Positions 9,669-19,041 of a stretch of 64,000 bases of DNA are shown in pieces; the first letter of the stretch is position 1; every line of letters starts with the position of its first letter. Under the pieces are notes generated by a model that was not told where the DNA came from, did not search any database, and worked only from the letters and a program-made list of their open reading frames with translations. Origin of the DNA: Mesorhizobium plurifarium (lineage in GTDB: Bacteria; Pseudomonadota; Alphaproteobacteria; Rhizobiales; Rhizobiaceae); the NCBI GenBank assembly GCA_000824785.1, contig CCNB01000015.1, positions 1 through 64,000 on the forward strand, read 5' to 3'. Made by a program: the position numbers and the translations under genes.

Positions 9669-10170
9669 GCTGCAAGACTGACTTGAACAAAGTGCGATCT
9701 GATTGCGTAAATTGTGCTGTGTGCGCATTGGCCGAGATGTCTTCCCAATTGTCGTGAGAGGCTAATGCCGCGTTCGTTCGCCTGCGTCTGCGAGGAGTCA
9801 CCTCCGAGTGGGAGGCCCAGCGAGCGAGCTCGCCGTGCCGACCAGCAGCATCGGAACGGCAATCGCATCTGCCAACGCCTTCAGTTACACCCAGATCCTC
9901 AGTGGGGCACTCCTTGAGTGTCTTCGATATCCCAACCGGCGTGCGATAGAGCGCCGAGTCCGGACCTGCCTCTCGTTACCGTCGAAGCTCCAAGGAACCG
10001 CAGGAGCTTCGAAACTCATGAGATTTCGCTGCCTCATTGAACAACGCGATATCACCTACCGAGAATCTCACCGCCCGGAAAAGCGCGGCAGACACCTCTG
10101 TCAATCTGTTGGTGACACTTATGTCCTGGCGCCGCAGCGGCGCTTGTCGAAGTACCCTGAAAGGCGTTAC
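9669..10170. other. Gap without a supported gene
   Basis: A 157-codon plus-strand frame (9808-10281) crosses the end of the ATP-grasp gene and has no family motif or ribosome-binding site. I treat it as non-coding. Confidence 0.5.
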
Positions 10171-11514
10171 TCACGTCTTATCTCCGATTACATTACCTCT
10201 CAAAGGAGGATTATCGGCGCTGGCGCAGGCTGGAGATTGTCCCCCAACGGTCGGGAAAGGTATAATGGAGAAATCAATTAAATCAATAGCGCGCTGAAGT
10301 ATCGCCTTGGTCTGACCGTGTTTAGGAGAGACGGCAATGACATGTCCGATGCAGTCTCGGAAGTCCCCTTTCTTGACGATCGGCGCCTTAGGTTCGACAT
10401 AGATTTTTACGTCAGCGACGCCTAGTATAGCAGCCGCCCGATTACATCCAACAATCCAGTCGAGGCTGCCATCACATTCTGGAACTAGGAACCGCGCGAT
10501 CGCATTCTGCTGCGAATGCCTCCGCCGTAAATCCCATTTCTCGCCGGCGGCCAGCTTGATGTGCTCGGATATAAGATCGATACCGTAGGCCAGCTGGATC
10601 AATTGGGGAGTAGGCGTACCTGAAATGCGCGGATTGACCTCAATTACGACTGGGCCGCGCTTCGCCCACCGCAGCTCAACGTTCGTTGGCCCCCAACCGA
10701 GGCCGAGAGCGGGCAAACAGCTCAGCGAAATATCAGTGATACGCTCACGCTCGCCGTGATTCAGCGGGGCTGGAAAGGTCCACTCACGATAGACGAAATG
10801 CGGTGGCGGGCCGAAATCAACGGTGCCAATTCCGATGACCTCCTTTCCTGCTATCTCGGACCAATATTGGGGGCCTTGTACGTATTCTTCGACTAGTATC
10901 CTAGGCGAACTCCGCCATATGTGTTTCCCGTCCAACAGATAGCGTGTATGTTCGACCAACTCATTGACGTTCCGGCACAGTCGGACACCCATGCTGCCGC
11001 TGCCTGCGGCTGGCTTGAGAATCACCGGAAAACCGATGTCCACAGCGAAGTGTTCTACGTCTCTCCCATTCGTGGCCATGCGGTAAGCCGGCATTGGGAC
11101 GCCGGCCTCGGCGAGAAGCTGACGTTGAACGAATTTGTCACAGCACCGTTCGATGGATATCGGATTCGGTCCCGGTAGGTCGAAATACTGGCAGAGCTTG
11201 CCAACTGTCGCATAGAATGACTCCTGGGCTCCGGTAATGCCAGCAATGGCATGGGTCAGACCCAGCCGGGAACATTCACTGATCAGGGCGTCGAGATTGC
11301 CTGTATCGACCCGGATGATATCAATTCCACCCGCCGCAGCATAGTCATACCGACCCGGGTTAGCTGTCAGGATAATTGGATAATAGCCAAGACGTTGGGC
11401 CCCTTGGATGTATCGCACCATATTACCTGCGCCTTCAATGAAGATGAGCGCTCTTCTCGACAATGGCTCTTGACTTCCACGTTGCGCCGCACTGCGGCCG
11501 AGACAATCCCGCAT
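10171..11514 (-). CDS. ATP-grasp carboxylate-amine ligase
   Basis: A 447-residue ATP-grasp protein. The N-terminal Rossmann-like part has ALIFIEGAGNMVRYIQ and IILTANPGRYDYA. The ATP-grasp core follows, with FPVILKPAAGSGSMGVRLC (lysine and glycine-rich loop), RILVEEYVQGPQYW and the metal-binding VVIEVNPRISGTPTPQL near 290-310. Enzymes of this type join a carboxylate to an amine through an acyl phosphate, as in dipeptide ligases. The ATG at 11514 has only a weak Shine-Dalgarno sequence, so the true start is uncertain by up to about 20 codons. The neighbouring GNATs suggest a shared small-molecule pathway, but IS debris on both sides makes that tentative. Confidence 0.82.
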   Translation of the reverse strand: MRDCLGRSAAQRGSQEPLSRRALIFIEGAGNMVRYIQGAQRLGYYPIILTANPGRYDYAAAGGIDIIRVDTGNLDALISECSRLGLTHAIAGITGAQESFYATVGKLCQYFDLPGPNPISIERCCDKFVQRQLLAEAGVPMPAYRMATNGRDVEHFAVDIGFPVILKPAAGSGSMGVRLCRNVNELVEHTRYLLDGKHIWRSSPRILVEEYVQGPQYWSEIAGKEVIGIGTVDFGPPPHFVYREWTFPAPLNHGERERITDISLSCLPALGLGWGPTNVELRWAKRGPVVIEVNPRISGTPTPQLIQLAYGIDLISEHIKLAAGEKWDLRRRHSQQNAIARFLVPECDGSLDWIVGCNRAAAILGVADVKIYVEPKAPIVKKGDFRDCIGHVIAVSPKHGQTKAILQRAIDLIDFSIIPFPTVGGQSPACASADNPPLRGNVIGDKT

Positions 11515-11749
11515 CTGGTTCTTTAGCCCTGCCTGTCACCTAACACAGTGCCGAATGTACCATCGTCCATGATTTGCGGTTGCAATGAAATTGCGAATTT
11601 GCTTGAAGCTTTCGTGGCAATTGCGAGCGACATGGATGCAGATTCCGACGATTTACCGGACGGCATTCCGATCAAAAGCCGGACAGTTTTGAAGTGCCTT
11701 TGGTCAGCAACCTGGGCATGCACTCCTCGACGGTAGAGGAGTTGCGCAT

Positions 11750-12480
11750 GCCGAAGAGAGGAAGGCTGACCATGAGACAATTGAGCTATGCTTCGCCTGA
11801 GCGCGGACGGCATAAGCGTTCGCGACATTACCACCCTGCCTGGGATTGCGGCGGCACCGTACAAGCCCAAACAAGCCCAACATAGAGCGAGCGACTGCGG
11901 CCGGTCTTTCCTGGCCGTTGCCGGCGGAGCTGACTGACGACGTTCTCGAACATCAGCTCTTCTGCCGTCAGGGCGTCAAACAAGGAATACGCCAACGCAC
12001 CGAGCCCGACTGGCGCGCGCTGGCGGTCGAACTGAAGAAGCAGGGCGTGGTGCTGTCGATCCTGTGAGAGGCGTATCGGGCCGTCCTCTTTAGAGGCTTC
12101 GGGCGGCGACTGACGCCAACGATGCGGCAGATCCATGTCGCCGGTGACAAGGTGTTCGTCTACTCCGCCAAGACGCCAAGAAGCTCCCGATCGTGGACCG
12201 CGCCACCGGTGAGATCCGCGAGGCCGAGATCTTTCTAGGTCGCCTCGGGCCTAACCGGATTGGCTCGCATGTGCGCATGTTCCGTTCTTCGGCGGCGTTC
12301 GGCGCCTGATTGTCCCGGATAACCTGAAGTCTGGCGTGAACCGTTCGAGCTTCTACGATCCAAAAGATCAATCGCAGCTTCGGCATGATGGCTTCCCACT
12401 ACGGTGTAGGGGTCTGCCGGCATGGCCGAGGTGACCGAAGGATAAGGCGAAGGTCGAAAGTGGCGCCCGTTTCGCAGAAC
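11750..12480 (+). pseudogene. IS21-family transposase (istA), broken
   Basis: In three shifting frames the plus strand shows IstA blocks: MPKRGRLTMRQL, AAGLSWPLPAELTDDVLEHQ, TEPDWRALAVELKKQGVVL, then after stops DNLKSGVNRSSFYDP and INRSFGMMASHYGVGV. Several frameshifts and a stop inactivate it. The 3' end runs into an IS256 fragment. The 11523-11749 stretch has no supported gene. Confidence 0.72.
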
Positions 12481-12489
12481 CGATCTTAG

Positions 12490-12900
12490 CCTTGTCGATG
12501 TCATCCGTAGACTTCAGGTGCTTGTGGTGCTGGCGTCGCAGGCAAAGAAGGTGAGCATGCGCTCCGTGCTCTCCTCAACCCACGTCGCTAGCTTTGGATA
12601 GGCGCCTAGCCATTTGGACAGCCATGCGGCGACATCCGCTTTGGCCTCGACGAGATCGCGCCGGTCATAGAGCCCGCGCAACTCCTTTAGCAATCGTCGC
12701 CATGTTTCCCTCGGCGGATGATCGAGCGCGTTCCGGAGGACGTGCACGCAAGCAGCGCTGCCAGGCTGCTACGTGGCGCATATCCAAGACCTGCCTGCAG
12801 AGCACGAGGTAGGTGACGCATCAATCGTTGCAATGCCCTGCACCGAACCTGAGTAGCAAGCCCCGAGAGCATTAACAGCCATGTCCAAGCCCGCGAGCCA
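12490..12900 (-). pseudogene. IS256/Mutator-type transposase fragment
   Basis: The minus strand reads LKELRGLYDRRDLVEAKA, WLSKWLGAYPKLATWVEES and a terminal LTFFACD segment, the pattern of the central region of Mutator-family transposases, with another frame above it (LMLSGLATQ). Neither end is present. It abuts the 3' end of the flavoprotein gene at 12932. Confidence 0.6.
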
Positions 12901-12931
12901 GCGTTCGCCGACATTGAATGTGTCTTCAAAA

Positions 12932-15421
12932 TTATGGCCCTACCCGGACGCTTCTGCTGCTTTTTCCGTTATCATCTGTTGAGTCGCGAACCTTCTCGTT
13001 CAGTGGATCGTAGAAGGCCGATAGCCTGGCTTCAGCCGGATAACGTTTTCCGGCTATCTCGACCTCAAAGCTGGACTCTTCGAGGAACTCCCTATTGATG
13101 CCGTCTTCACGGATCAGATATGCCAGCCCCAGTGAAGCGCCGACACGGTGGCCGAACGCGCCGGAGGTCACATGACCGATGACTGATTTGCCAAGCCAAA
13201 CGGGCTCCTGATGGTATAGCAATGGCCCATCGGGGTCGCTTATCCTCAGCTGAACAAGACGCCTGGAAACAGGCCCTTTGTCCTTCTGACGAAGAAGAGC
13301 GTCACGGCCAATGAAATCCCATTTCTTCAGATTGACCGCGAAACCAAGTCCCGCTTGATAAGGAGTATCATCGGGGCCGATGTCGTGACCCCAGTGGCGG
13401 TAGCCTTTTTCGACCCGCATCGATCCGATCGCGAAATAACCGCCATGCCTCAAGCCATGCCGTACACCGGCTTGCGCCAAACGATCGAAGACGTGGCAAG
13501 CGAACTCGGCGGGAACGTAGAGTTCCCATCCTAGTTCGCCCACGTAGGTGACCCGACTTGCCCTCGCTTTGGCGTAACCGATCTCTATCTCTCGGCTCGT
13601 GCCGAACGGGAAGGAGGAGTTGGAAAAATCCTCTCCAGCAATTTCGGAGAGAAGAACACGGGACCTCGGTCCCATAAGTCCGAACATGGGAAGTCCAGAG
13701 GTCACGTCTGTTATGAAGACGTGTGTTTCGTCGAGGGCATGCCGACGCAACCATGTCATGTCCTTAGTCTGTGACATCGCTGCTGTCACATAGAGGAAGG
13801 CCGTTTCGGCAAGACGGGTTATCGTGACGTCGGCTTCAATCCCTCCGCGCTCGTTCAGGCATTGGGTGTAAACAACGCGACCGACGGGCACATCGACATC
13901 GTTCGCGCAGATCCTGTTGAGGAACGAGCACGCATCCCGACCCTCGACGCTGAACTTGACGAAACAGGACTGGTCGAAAAGCGTGACGTGCTCGGCAGTA
14001 TTGCGGCACTCTTGTCCGACAGTATCGAACCAGTTTTGCTTTCCGTACGAGTATCGGATCTCGCGTTCTGCGTCACTGGTGGTGAAGTAGCCGGGGCGCT
14101 CCCATCCCGACATCTCGGTCCAGACCGCCCCCGCTTGCTCCAGGCGATCGTGGATCGGGCTTTTGCGAACGTTGCGTGCAGTTTCGAACTGGCGATACGG
14201 CCAGTGCATGTCAAACAGAAGCCCGAGGCTTTCCTTGGTCCTGTCATGGAGGTAAGATCTGTTGGACTGGAACGGCATCATTCGGAGGACATCTACGTCG
14301 ACCAGATCGACTTCGGGGTGCCCCTCCTTGATCCAATATGCCAATGCCTTTCCAACACCACCAGATGACAGGATACCTACCGAATTGAAGCCACTCGCGG
14401 TGTAGAGGCCCTCGACCTCAGCCGTTTCGCCAAGGAGATAACGGTTGTCAGGAGTGAAACTCTCCGGACCGTTGAAGAACAGCTGGATCCCTGTGTTTGC
14501 CAGGACCGGAACCCTGTTGACGGCCATTTCAAGAATGCGTTCGAAATGGTCGAAGTCTTCAGACAGTGAATCGAAGCAGAAATCGGGCGGGATTCCATCT
14601 TGGCCCCAAGGTTTCGCGTTTTTCTCGAAGCACCCCACCAGCAGCTTACCCGCGTCTTCCTTATAGTAGGTCTCCTCGTCTGCTACGAAGAGGACGGGTA
14701 GGCACGATGGAAGGTCAGGAACAGCTTGCGTGACCGCATAGAAATGTTCGGCTGCATGAAGAGGCAGGGAAACGCTAGCCTTGGCCGCAAAATCGCGTGA
14801 CCACATCCCGCCGCAAATCACCACCTTCTTCGTTCGAATTTCCTCGGTGGCCGTACGGACTCCCTTTGCCTTGCCGAATTCAACCAGGACTCGCTCTACC
14901 GGAATTTGCTCAATGATTCTGACGCCCGCCATCCTAGCACCCTTGACATAGGCTTGGGTCACGTCGGCCGGATTGACCTGACCGTCATTGGGGGCCCAGA
15001 TACCGCCGACGATGCCCTCGAGGTTCAGCAGCGGCCATCTTTCTGCGATTTGTTCCGGAGTGACCGGGTCCATTTGCAGGCCGAAGTTGCGGCCCATCGA
15101 TGCGCCGCGAAGAAGCTCCTCGAGCCTTTCCTCGTGCTTCGCCAATCGCAAGGCACCGTTTTGTTTGTAGCCAGTTTCCTGACCTGTCTCCTCGGCCAGG
15201 GAGCGGAAAAGCTCGCCAGTGTATTTGGCTAGTTCGGTCATGTTGCGGGTCGACCGGAGTTGGGTGACCAATCCCGCCGCGTGCCAGGTGGTACCGCAAG
15301 TCAGTTGCTTGCGTTCGAGCAGAACCACGTCGGTTATGCCGAGTTTGGCGAGGTGGTACGCGACCGAGCAACCCGCGATCCCTCCTCCAACGATGACTAC
15401 TTCGGCGCTTGTAGGAAGCAT
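12932..15421 (-). CDS. FAD-dependent dimethylglycine/sarcosine dehydrogenase-like oxidoreductase with GcvT domain
   Basis: An 829-residue two-domain protein. The N-terminal DAO-type flavoprotein half has the dinucleotide motif VVIVGGGIAGCSV (8-20) and TTWHAAGL (44-51), whose H47 is in the position that carries covalent FAD in dimethylglycine dehydrogenase. The C-terminal half (about 430-829) is a GcvT-like folate-binding domain (VTYVGELGWELYVP, GYRHWGHDIGPDDTPYQAGL). Such enzymes remove N-methyl groups oxidatively and pass them to tetrahydrofolate. The start at 15421 follows AAAGGCAAAGA; the 37-codon upstream extension is unsupported. It is the last gene in a same-strand cluster with a dipeptide-type ABC transporter and a serine hydrolase, which suggests catabolism of an imported N-methylated compound (inference). 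Confidence 0.85.
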   Translation of the reverse strand: MLPTSAEVVIVGGGIAGCSVAYHLAKLGITDVVLLERKQLTCGTTWHAAGLVTQLRSTRNMTELAKYTGELFRSLAEETGQETGYKQNGALRLAKHEERLEELLRGASMGRNFGLQMDPVTPEQIAERWPLLNLEGIVGGIWAPNDGQVNPADVTQAYVKGARMAGVRIIEQIPVERVLVEFGKAKGVRTATEEIRTKKVVICGGMWSRDFAAKASVSLPLHAAEHFYAVTQAVPDLPSCLPVLFVADEETYYKEDAGKLLVGCFEKNAKPWGQDGIPPDFCFDSLSEDFDHFERILEMAVNRVPVLANTGIQLFFNGPESFTPDNRYLLGETAEVEGLYTASGFNSVGILSSGGVGKALAYWIKEGHPEVDLVDVDVLRMMPFQSNRSYLHDRTKESLGLLFDMHWPYRQFETARNVRKSPIHDRLEQAGAVWTEMSGWERPGYFTTSDAEREIRYSYGKQNWFDTVGQECRNTAEHVTLFDQSCFVKFSVEGRDACSFLNRICANDVDVPVGRVVYTQCLNERGGIEADVTITRLAETAFLYVTAAMSQTKDMTWLRRHALDETHVFITDVTSGLPMFGLMGPRSRVLLSEIAGEDFSNSSFPFGTSREIEIGYAKARASRVTYVGELGWELYVPAEFACHVFDRLAQAGVRHGLRHGGYFAIGSMRVEKGYRHWGHDIGPDDTPYQAGLGFAVNLKKWDFIGRDALLRQKDKGPVSRRLVQLRISDPDGPLLYHQEPVWLGKSVIGHVTSGAFGHRVGASLGLAYLIREDGINREFLEESSFEVEIAGKRYPAEARLSAFYDPLNEKVRDSTDDNGKSSRSVRVGP

Positions 15422-15459
15422 TCTTTGCCTTTCTTGCGGTCCGCGATGAAGTATTGAAC

Positions 15460-15483
15460 TTGTTCCTTGTTCCTTGTTCCTTG
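15460..15483 (+). repeat. Heptanucleotide tandem repeat upstream of the flavoprotein gene
   Basis: Three exact copies of TTGTTCC followed by TTG, about 40 bp before the start codon of the flavoprotein gene (GGAACAA repeats on its coding strand). The rest of the 15422-15726 spacer has GC-rich inverted repeats but no gene. Confidence 0.85.
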
Positions 15484-15726
15484 CCCCCGACCACGCACGA
15501 AGCGCGACCGCCGAATGGAGGTAGGACGTCAACTACCGGGAGGCCGTGTCCGACAGTCTCGCTGGAACCTCCGCAACCGGCCTCGACCCTGCGCAGGTTG
15601 ATGGCTGGGGCTAATGTCCTATTGGCCCTCGCCGCTCGGCAAGGGCGACGGGTGTGGCGCTGAGGACCCCCAGCCGGCCATAGCATGCCGGCGACAACAA
15701 TGCAGAAGCGGATCCCCGAACAGCTC

Positions 15727-16851
15727 TCATTGGGAAGCTAGCTCGGCCATCATCTTCACCAGTGGGCCGGAGAAGTTACTGTCCATGGCGGTGCTGTTCT
15801 CGAGCACGCTGAAGTAGACTACCACAGTGCCGGTGTCGGGGTTCGCTATCATGTACTGGCCGCCGTAACCGCCGTGGCCCAGGACCGTCCCGTCGGTCAT
15901 GGTTTGGCGGCTATACCGGCGTGACTTCTGGTAGGAAGGCCCGGGATTGCGGCGGGTGTCTTCGATGAAGGCGGCATTGCCCACGCGGCGGCCTTCGACA
16001 CCCTCACCTTTGCGCGCAAAGAGCAGGCCGTAGCGCGCGAGGTCCCGGGCGGACAGGCAGGCGCCGCCATTGACCAGGGGCACGCCCTCTCGGTCGCAGG
16101 TGATGTGAAAACATCCTTCGATGCCGGCGGCCTCGACGATTTCGATCAGCCAATCGCGCAGCGGCCGGCCACTGGTGCGCTCTACAATCCAGCCAAGCAC
16201 ATCGCTATTGGGAGACTTATACAGCGCCTCTCCGGTACGATTTGTCAGGTCACTGCCGGTGATGCCGCATATGAAAGAGCGTGTCGTCCCTTCCATCTGG
16301 CCATCCAGCGGTAGTCGCCAGCCGTACGCGGCCTCCATGTCGTAGATCGCGGCGTAGGGGTCACCGTAGTCCTCGCTAAAGTCGTTCGCCACATTCATGT
16401 CGGCCACCGCCCTAACAGTGGCCTCGGCGTAGCCTGTGCCGATCTCCGGAAGATAATTGCGTACCTGGTCATCCAGGTCAACAAGGCCGTCGGCCACTGC
16501 GCGGCCGAGCATTAGGTTGAGTGTCGTCTTGGTAATGGACTGAATGGGATGCGGCCTCTCGGGCCCGAAGTCCGGCGCATAGGCCTCGTAGAGGATACGA
16601 TCGCCGCGCACTACGATGAATGCCGAGAAATGCGGCATGGCAAGGAACCGGGCGACGCCGGCTCGCTCGCCAATGGTCCAGTCGATCTCCTTCCTGAGCG
16701 GTAGGACCCTGGGGGCGCGAAACGATATGGCATAGCGCATTGTGGTGTGTAGGTTATGGAAGCCCCTACGTCGTTGGTCGGGCTGGTTCCAGCGCGGCTT
16801 GTTCTCGAACACGGTGACAAGGTCGGGATTGGCGATGGAAGACAGCGTCAT
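15727..16851 (-). CDS. Beta-lactamase-fold serine hydrolase
   Basis: A 374-residue member of the class C beta-lactamase/penicillin-binding-protein-like superfamily. The catalytic S-x-x-K is in QSITKTTL, the tyrosine-containing second motif in YKSPNSDVLGWI, and the third motif is the H-x-G variant GHGGYGGQY. There is no signal peptide, so it is probably cytoplasmic and more likely an esterase, amidase or peptidase than a resistance enzyme. The ATG at 16851 has an AAAGG-type site. It lies between the ABC transporter and the flavoprotein on the same strand with 95-bp and 305-bp spacers, and could hydrolyse the imported conjugate (inference). Confidence 0.8.
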   Translation of the reverse strand: MTLSSIANPDLVTVFENKPRWNQPDQRRRGFHNLHTTMRYAISFRAPRVLPLRKEIDWTIGERAGVARFLAMPHFSAFIVVRGDRILYEAYAPDFGPERPHPIQSITKTTLNLMLGRAVADGLVDLDDQVRNYLPEIGTGYAEATVRAVADMNVANDFSEDYGDPYAAIYDMEAAYGWRLPLDGQMEGTTRSFICGITGSDLTNRTGEALYKSPNSDVLGWIVERTSGRPLRDWLIEIVEAAGIEGCFHITCDREGVPLVNGGACLSARDLARYGLLFARKGEGVEGRRVGNAAFIEDTRRNPGPSYQKSRRYSRQTMTDGTVLGHGGYGGQYMIANPDTGTVVVYFSVLENSTAMDSNFSGPLVKMMAELASQ

Positions 16852-16945
16852 TCAGCAGGCCTTTGCAAAAAAGGTTCTTTCGAGGGAGTAGTAATAAACG
16901 CAGGCTGCGCGTGGTTGAGTGGTTTCAGACCTTCAATTTTCAGCG

Positions 16946-18037
16946 CTATTTTGGGGCGACGGAGCGTGGCGACGCAGACGGGCGATGACGACTCGTTATC
17001 CTGGAAGTAAAATCAACGGGAGACAGTCTCCGCTCAAAGAGTGTCGCGGGATCGCGTTCTAGCGGTAAATGGCATCTGAAGCTGTGCTCTGTATCATCCG
17101 GGGTTGATGAAGGTTCGGGGAACACGCGGCCGCAGATATCCTGCGCGTAACGACAACGGGTGTGGAACTCGCAGCCGGACGGCCGCCGCAACAGACTCGG
17201 CATCTCACCCCTGACCTCTATCCGGTTCAGTACCGCATCCGGGTCCGGCTCAGGATTGGCCGCAAGCAGAGCTTCCGTGTAGGGGTGTCGCGGTTGATCG
17301 AAGATGCGTTCCGTCGAGCCGACCTCAACAAAGCGACCGAGATACATGATTGCCATTCGATCGGCCATATGGCGCACAACGTTAAGGTTGTGCGTGATGA
17401 TCAGGACAGCCATCCCGAGTTCGTCTTGAAGCCGGGCGAGAAGATTGAGCACCTCGCCCTGGACGGAGACGTCGAGCCCCGCCGTCGGCTCATCGGCAAT
17501 AATCAAGTCCGGGTTCAGGGCGAGGGCTCGCGCGATCCCGATGCGCCTGGCTTGACCTCCGGAAAGCTGATGGGGATAGCGGCGAGCAAAATCTGCCGGC
17601 AAGCCGACCATACGCAGCAGGCGCTTCGCTTCGCCACCCACATCGCAATCCTTTAGTCCGTGGATGCGAAAGGGCTCTGTGAGAAGCGATTGTACCGTCA
17701 ACCTTGGCGAGAGTGAGCCGAGAGGATCCTGGAACATCATCGCCATGCGCCGCAAATAGGGCTTGCGTTCGGTCCGGCTGAGATCCTCAATTTCCTGCCC
17801 GTCGAATGTGATGCTACCACTTACAGCCCGCTGCAGACCGATTATCGTGCGCGCGATGGTGGATTTGCCGGAGCCGCTTTCACCGACAAGGGCGAGTGTC
17901 TCGCCCTTCCGGATTTCAAAGGACACACCGCATACCGCGTCGATGAAAGGGTCTTTTGTCCCGGTTGCGAGCGCCTTCAGAGGTCCCATGGTGCGGAAGC
18001 GGACATGCAGGTCCTTAACTCGAAGCAGCGGGTTCAT
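16946..18037 (-). CDS. Dipeptide/oligopeptide ABC transporter ATP-binding protein (DppF/OppF type)
   Basis: A 363-residue nucleotide-binding subunit. The Walker A is GESGSGKS, the signature LSGGQ, the Walker B LIIADEPTAGLD, and the C-terminal oligopeptide-transporter extension with paired cysteines (CEFHTRCRYAQDIC) is present. The start at 18037 overlaps the stop of the preceding ATPase by four bases (ATGA), so they are co-translated; the 72-codon upstream extension is an artefact. It powers import together with the second ATPase and the two permeases upstream. Confidence 0.9.
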   Translation of the reverse strand: MNPLLRVKDLHVRFRTMGPLKALATGTKDPFIDAVCGVSFEIRKGETLALVGESGSGKSTIARTIIGLQRAVSGSITFDGQEIEDLSRTERKPYLRRMAMMFQDPLGSLSPRLTVQSLLTEPFRIHGLKDCDVGGEAKRLLRMVGLPADFARRYPHQLSGGQARRIGIARALALNPDLIIADEPTAGLDVSVQGEVLNLLARLQDELGMAVLIITHNLNVVRHMADRMAIMYLGRFVEVGSTERIFDQPRHPYTEALLAANPEPDPDAVLNRIEVRGEMPSLLRRPSGCEFHTRCRYAQDICGRVFPEPSSTPDDTEHSFRCHLPLERDPATLFERRLSPVDFTSRITSRHRPSASPRSVAPK

Positions 18038-19041
18038 GCGGAAACCAATCGCTTTTCGTCCAGGAGATGGCATCGGGCGACTTGGTCCAGGCCGATGCGG
18101 TGCTCGACCGGATTCTCTTGCACACAGCGATCGAATGCCTGCGGGCAACGTGAGCGAAAGATACACCCTAGTTTGGTGCCGAGAAGGCTTGGCACCTCGC
18201 CGGGGATACTCGGCAATGTGCGTGTGCTTTTTTTGATTCGCCCGGGATCGCACTCAAGCAAAGCGCGCGTGTAGGGGTGAGCTGGATTGTGGAAGATGTC
18301 GCGGACAGATCCCTCCTCTACGACTTCGCCCGCATACATGATAACGACTCGATCGCACAACTCAGCCACCGCTCCGAGATGATGGGAGACAAAGAGAATG
18401 GAACAACCAATTTCCTTCTGCAGTTGTTTGAGAAGATGAATAATCTGCACTTCCAGCGTTGCATCAAGCGCAGTGGTCGGTTCGTCGGCGACGAGCAAAG
18501 CCGGTTTCACAAGAAGCGCCATGGCAATGCAAACGCGCTGGCGCATGCCGCCAGAAAAATGATGCGGGTAGGCGCCAACTCGGCTTTCGGGATCGGGAAT
18601 TCCGACCCGGTGAAGCATCTCGAGTGCCCGGGCTCGCTTTTCGCCCCTGCTGACTTGTTCGTGGTGTTGGATGTCGATCATGTGGCTGCCGATGGTCCGC
18701 ACCGGATTGAGCGCAGTCATCGGATCCTGAAAGATCATTGAAAGCCGATCTCCGAGCAGGCTCCGACGCGCTGGAGCACGCATTTTCAGCAGGTCCTTAC
18801 CTTCGAACAGAATGCTGCCGGCCGTCACTTCTGCATTGTCTGGAAGCAGACCCATCACTGTATAAGCGAGTGTCGACTTCCCAGATCCGCTTTCCCCTAC
18901 AATTCCAACCACCTGTCCGGCTGGCAAATCGAACGACACATTGCGCAACGCATGTACGCGCCCGCGCGGCGTACCGAAATCGAGATTTAGGCCACGGATC
19001 TCAAGGACTGACCTAGGGGATACCGAATCGTCGCGTCTCAT
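18034..19041 (-). CDS. Dipeptide/oligopeptide ABC transporter ATP-binding protein (DppD/OppD type)
   Basis: A 335-residue ATPase subunit with GESGSGKS, FSGGMRQRV, LLVADEPTTALD and the terminal CIFRSRCPQAFDRC motif of peptide/nickel importers. The start at 19041 overlaps the stop of the upstream permease (ATGA), and its own stop overlaps the next ATPase start in the same way, so four transporter genes form one coupled unit. Confidence 0.9.
   Translation of the reverse strand: MRRDDSVSPRSVLEIRGLNLDFGTPRGRVHALRNVSFDLPAGQVVGIVGESGSGKSTLAYTVMGLLPDNAEVTAGSILFEGKDLLKMRAPARRSLLGDRLSMIFQDPMTALNPVRTIGSHMIDIQHHEQVSRGEKRARALEMLHRVGIPDPESRVGAYPHHFSGGMRQRVCIAMALLVKPALLVADEPTTALDATLEVQIIHLLKQLQKEIGCSILFVSHHLGAVAELCDRVVIMYAGEVVEEGSVRDIFHNPAHPYTRALLECDPGRIKKSTRTLPSIPGEVPSLLGTKLGCIFRSRCPQAFDRCVQENPVEHRIGLDQVARCHLLDEKRLVSA

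Noticed and set aside
9808..10281. A 157-codon plus-strand frame
   Set aside because: No family resemblance, and it overlaps the end of the ATP-grasp gene on the opposite strand.
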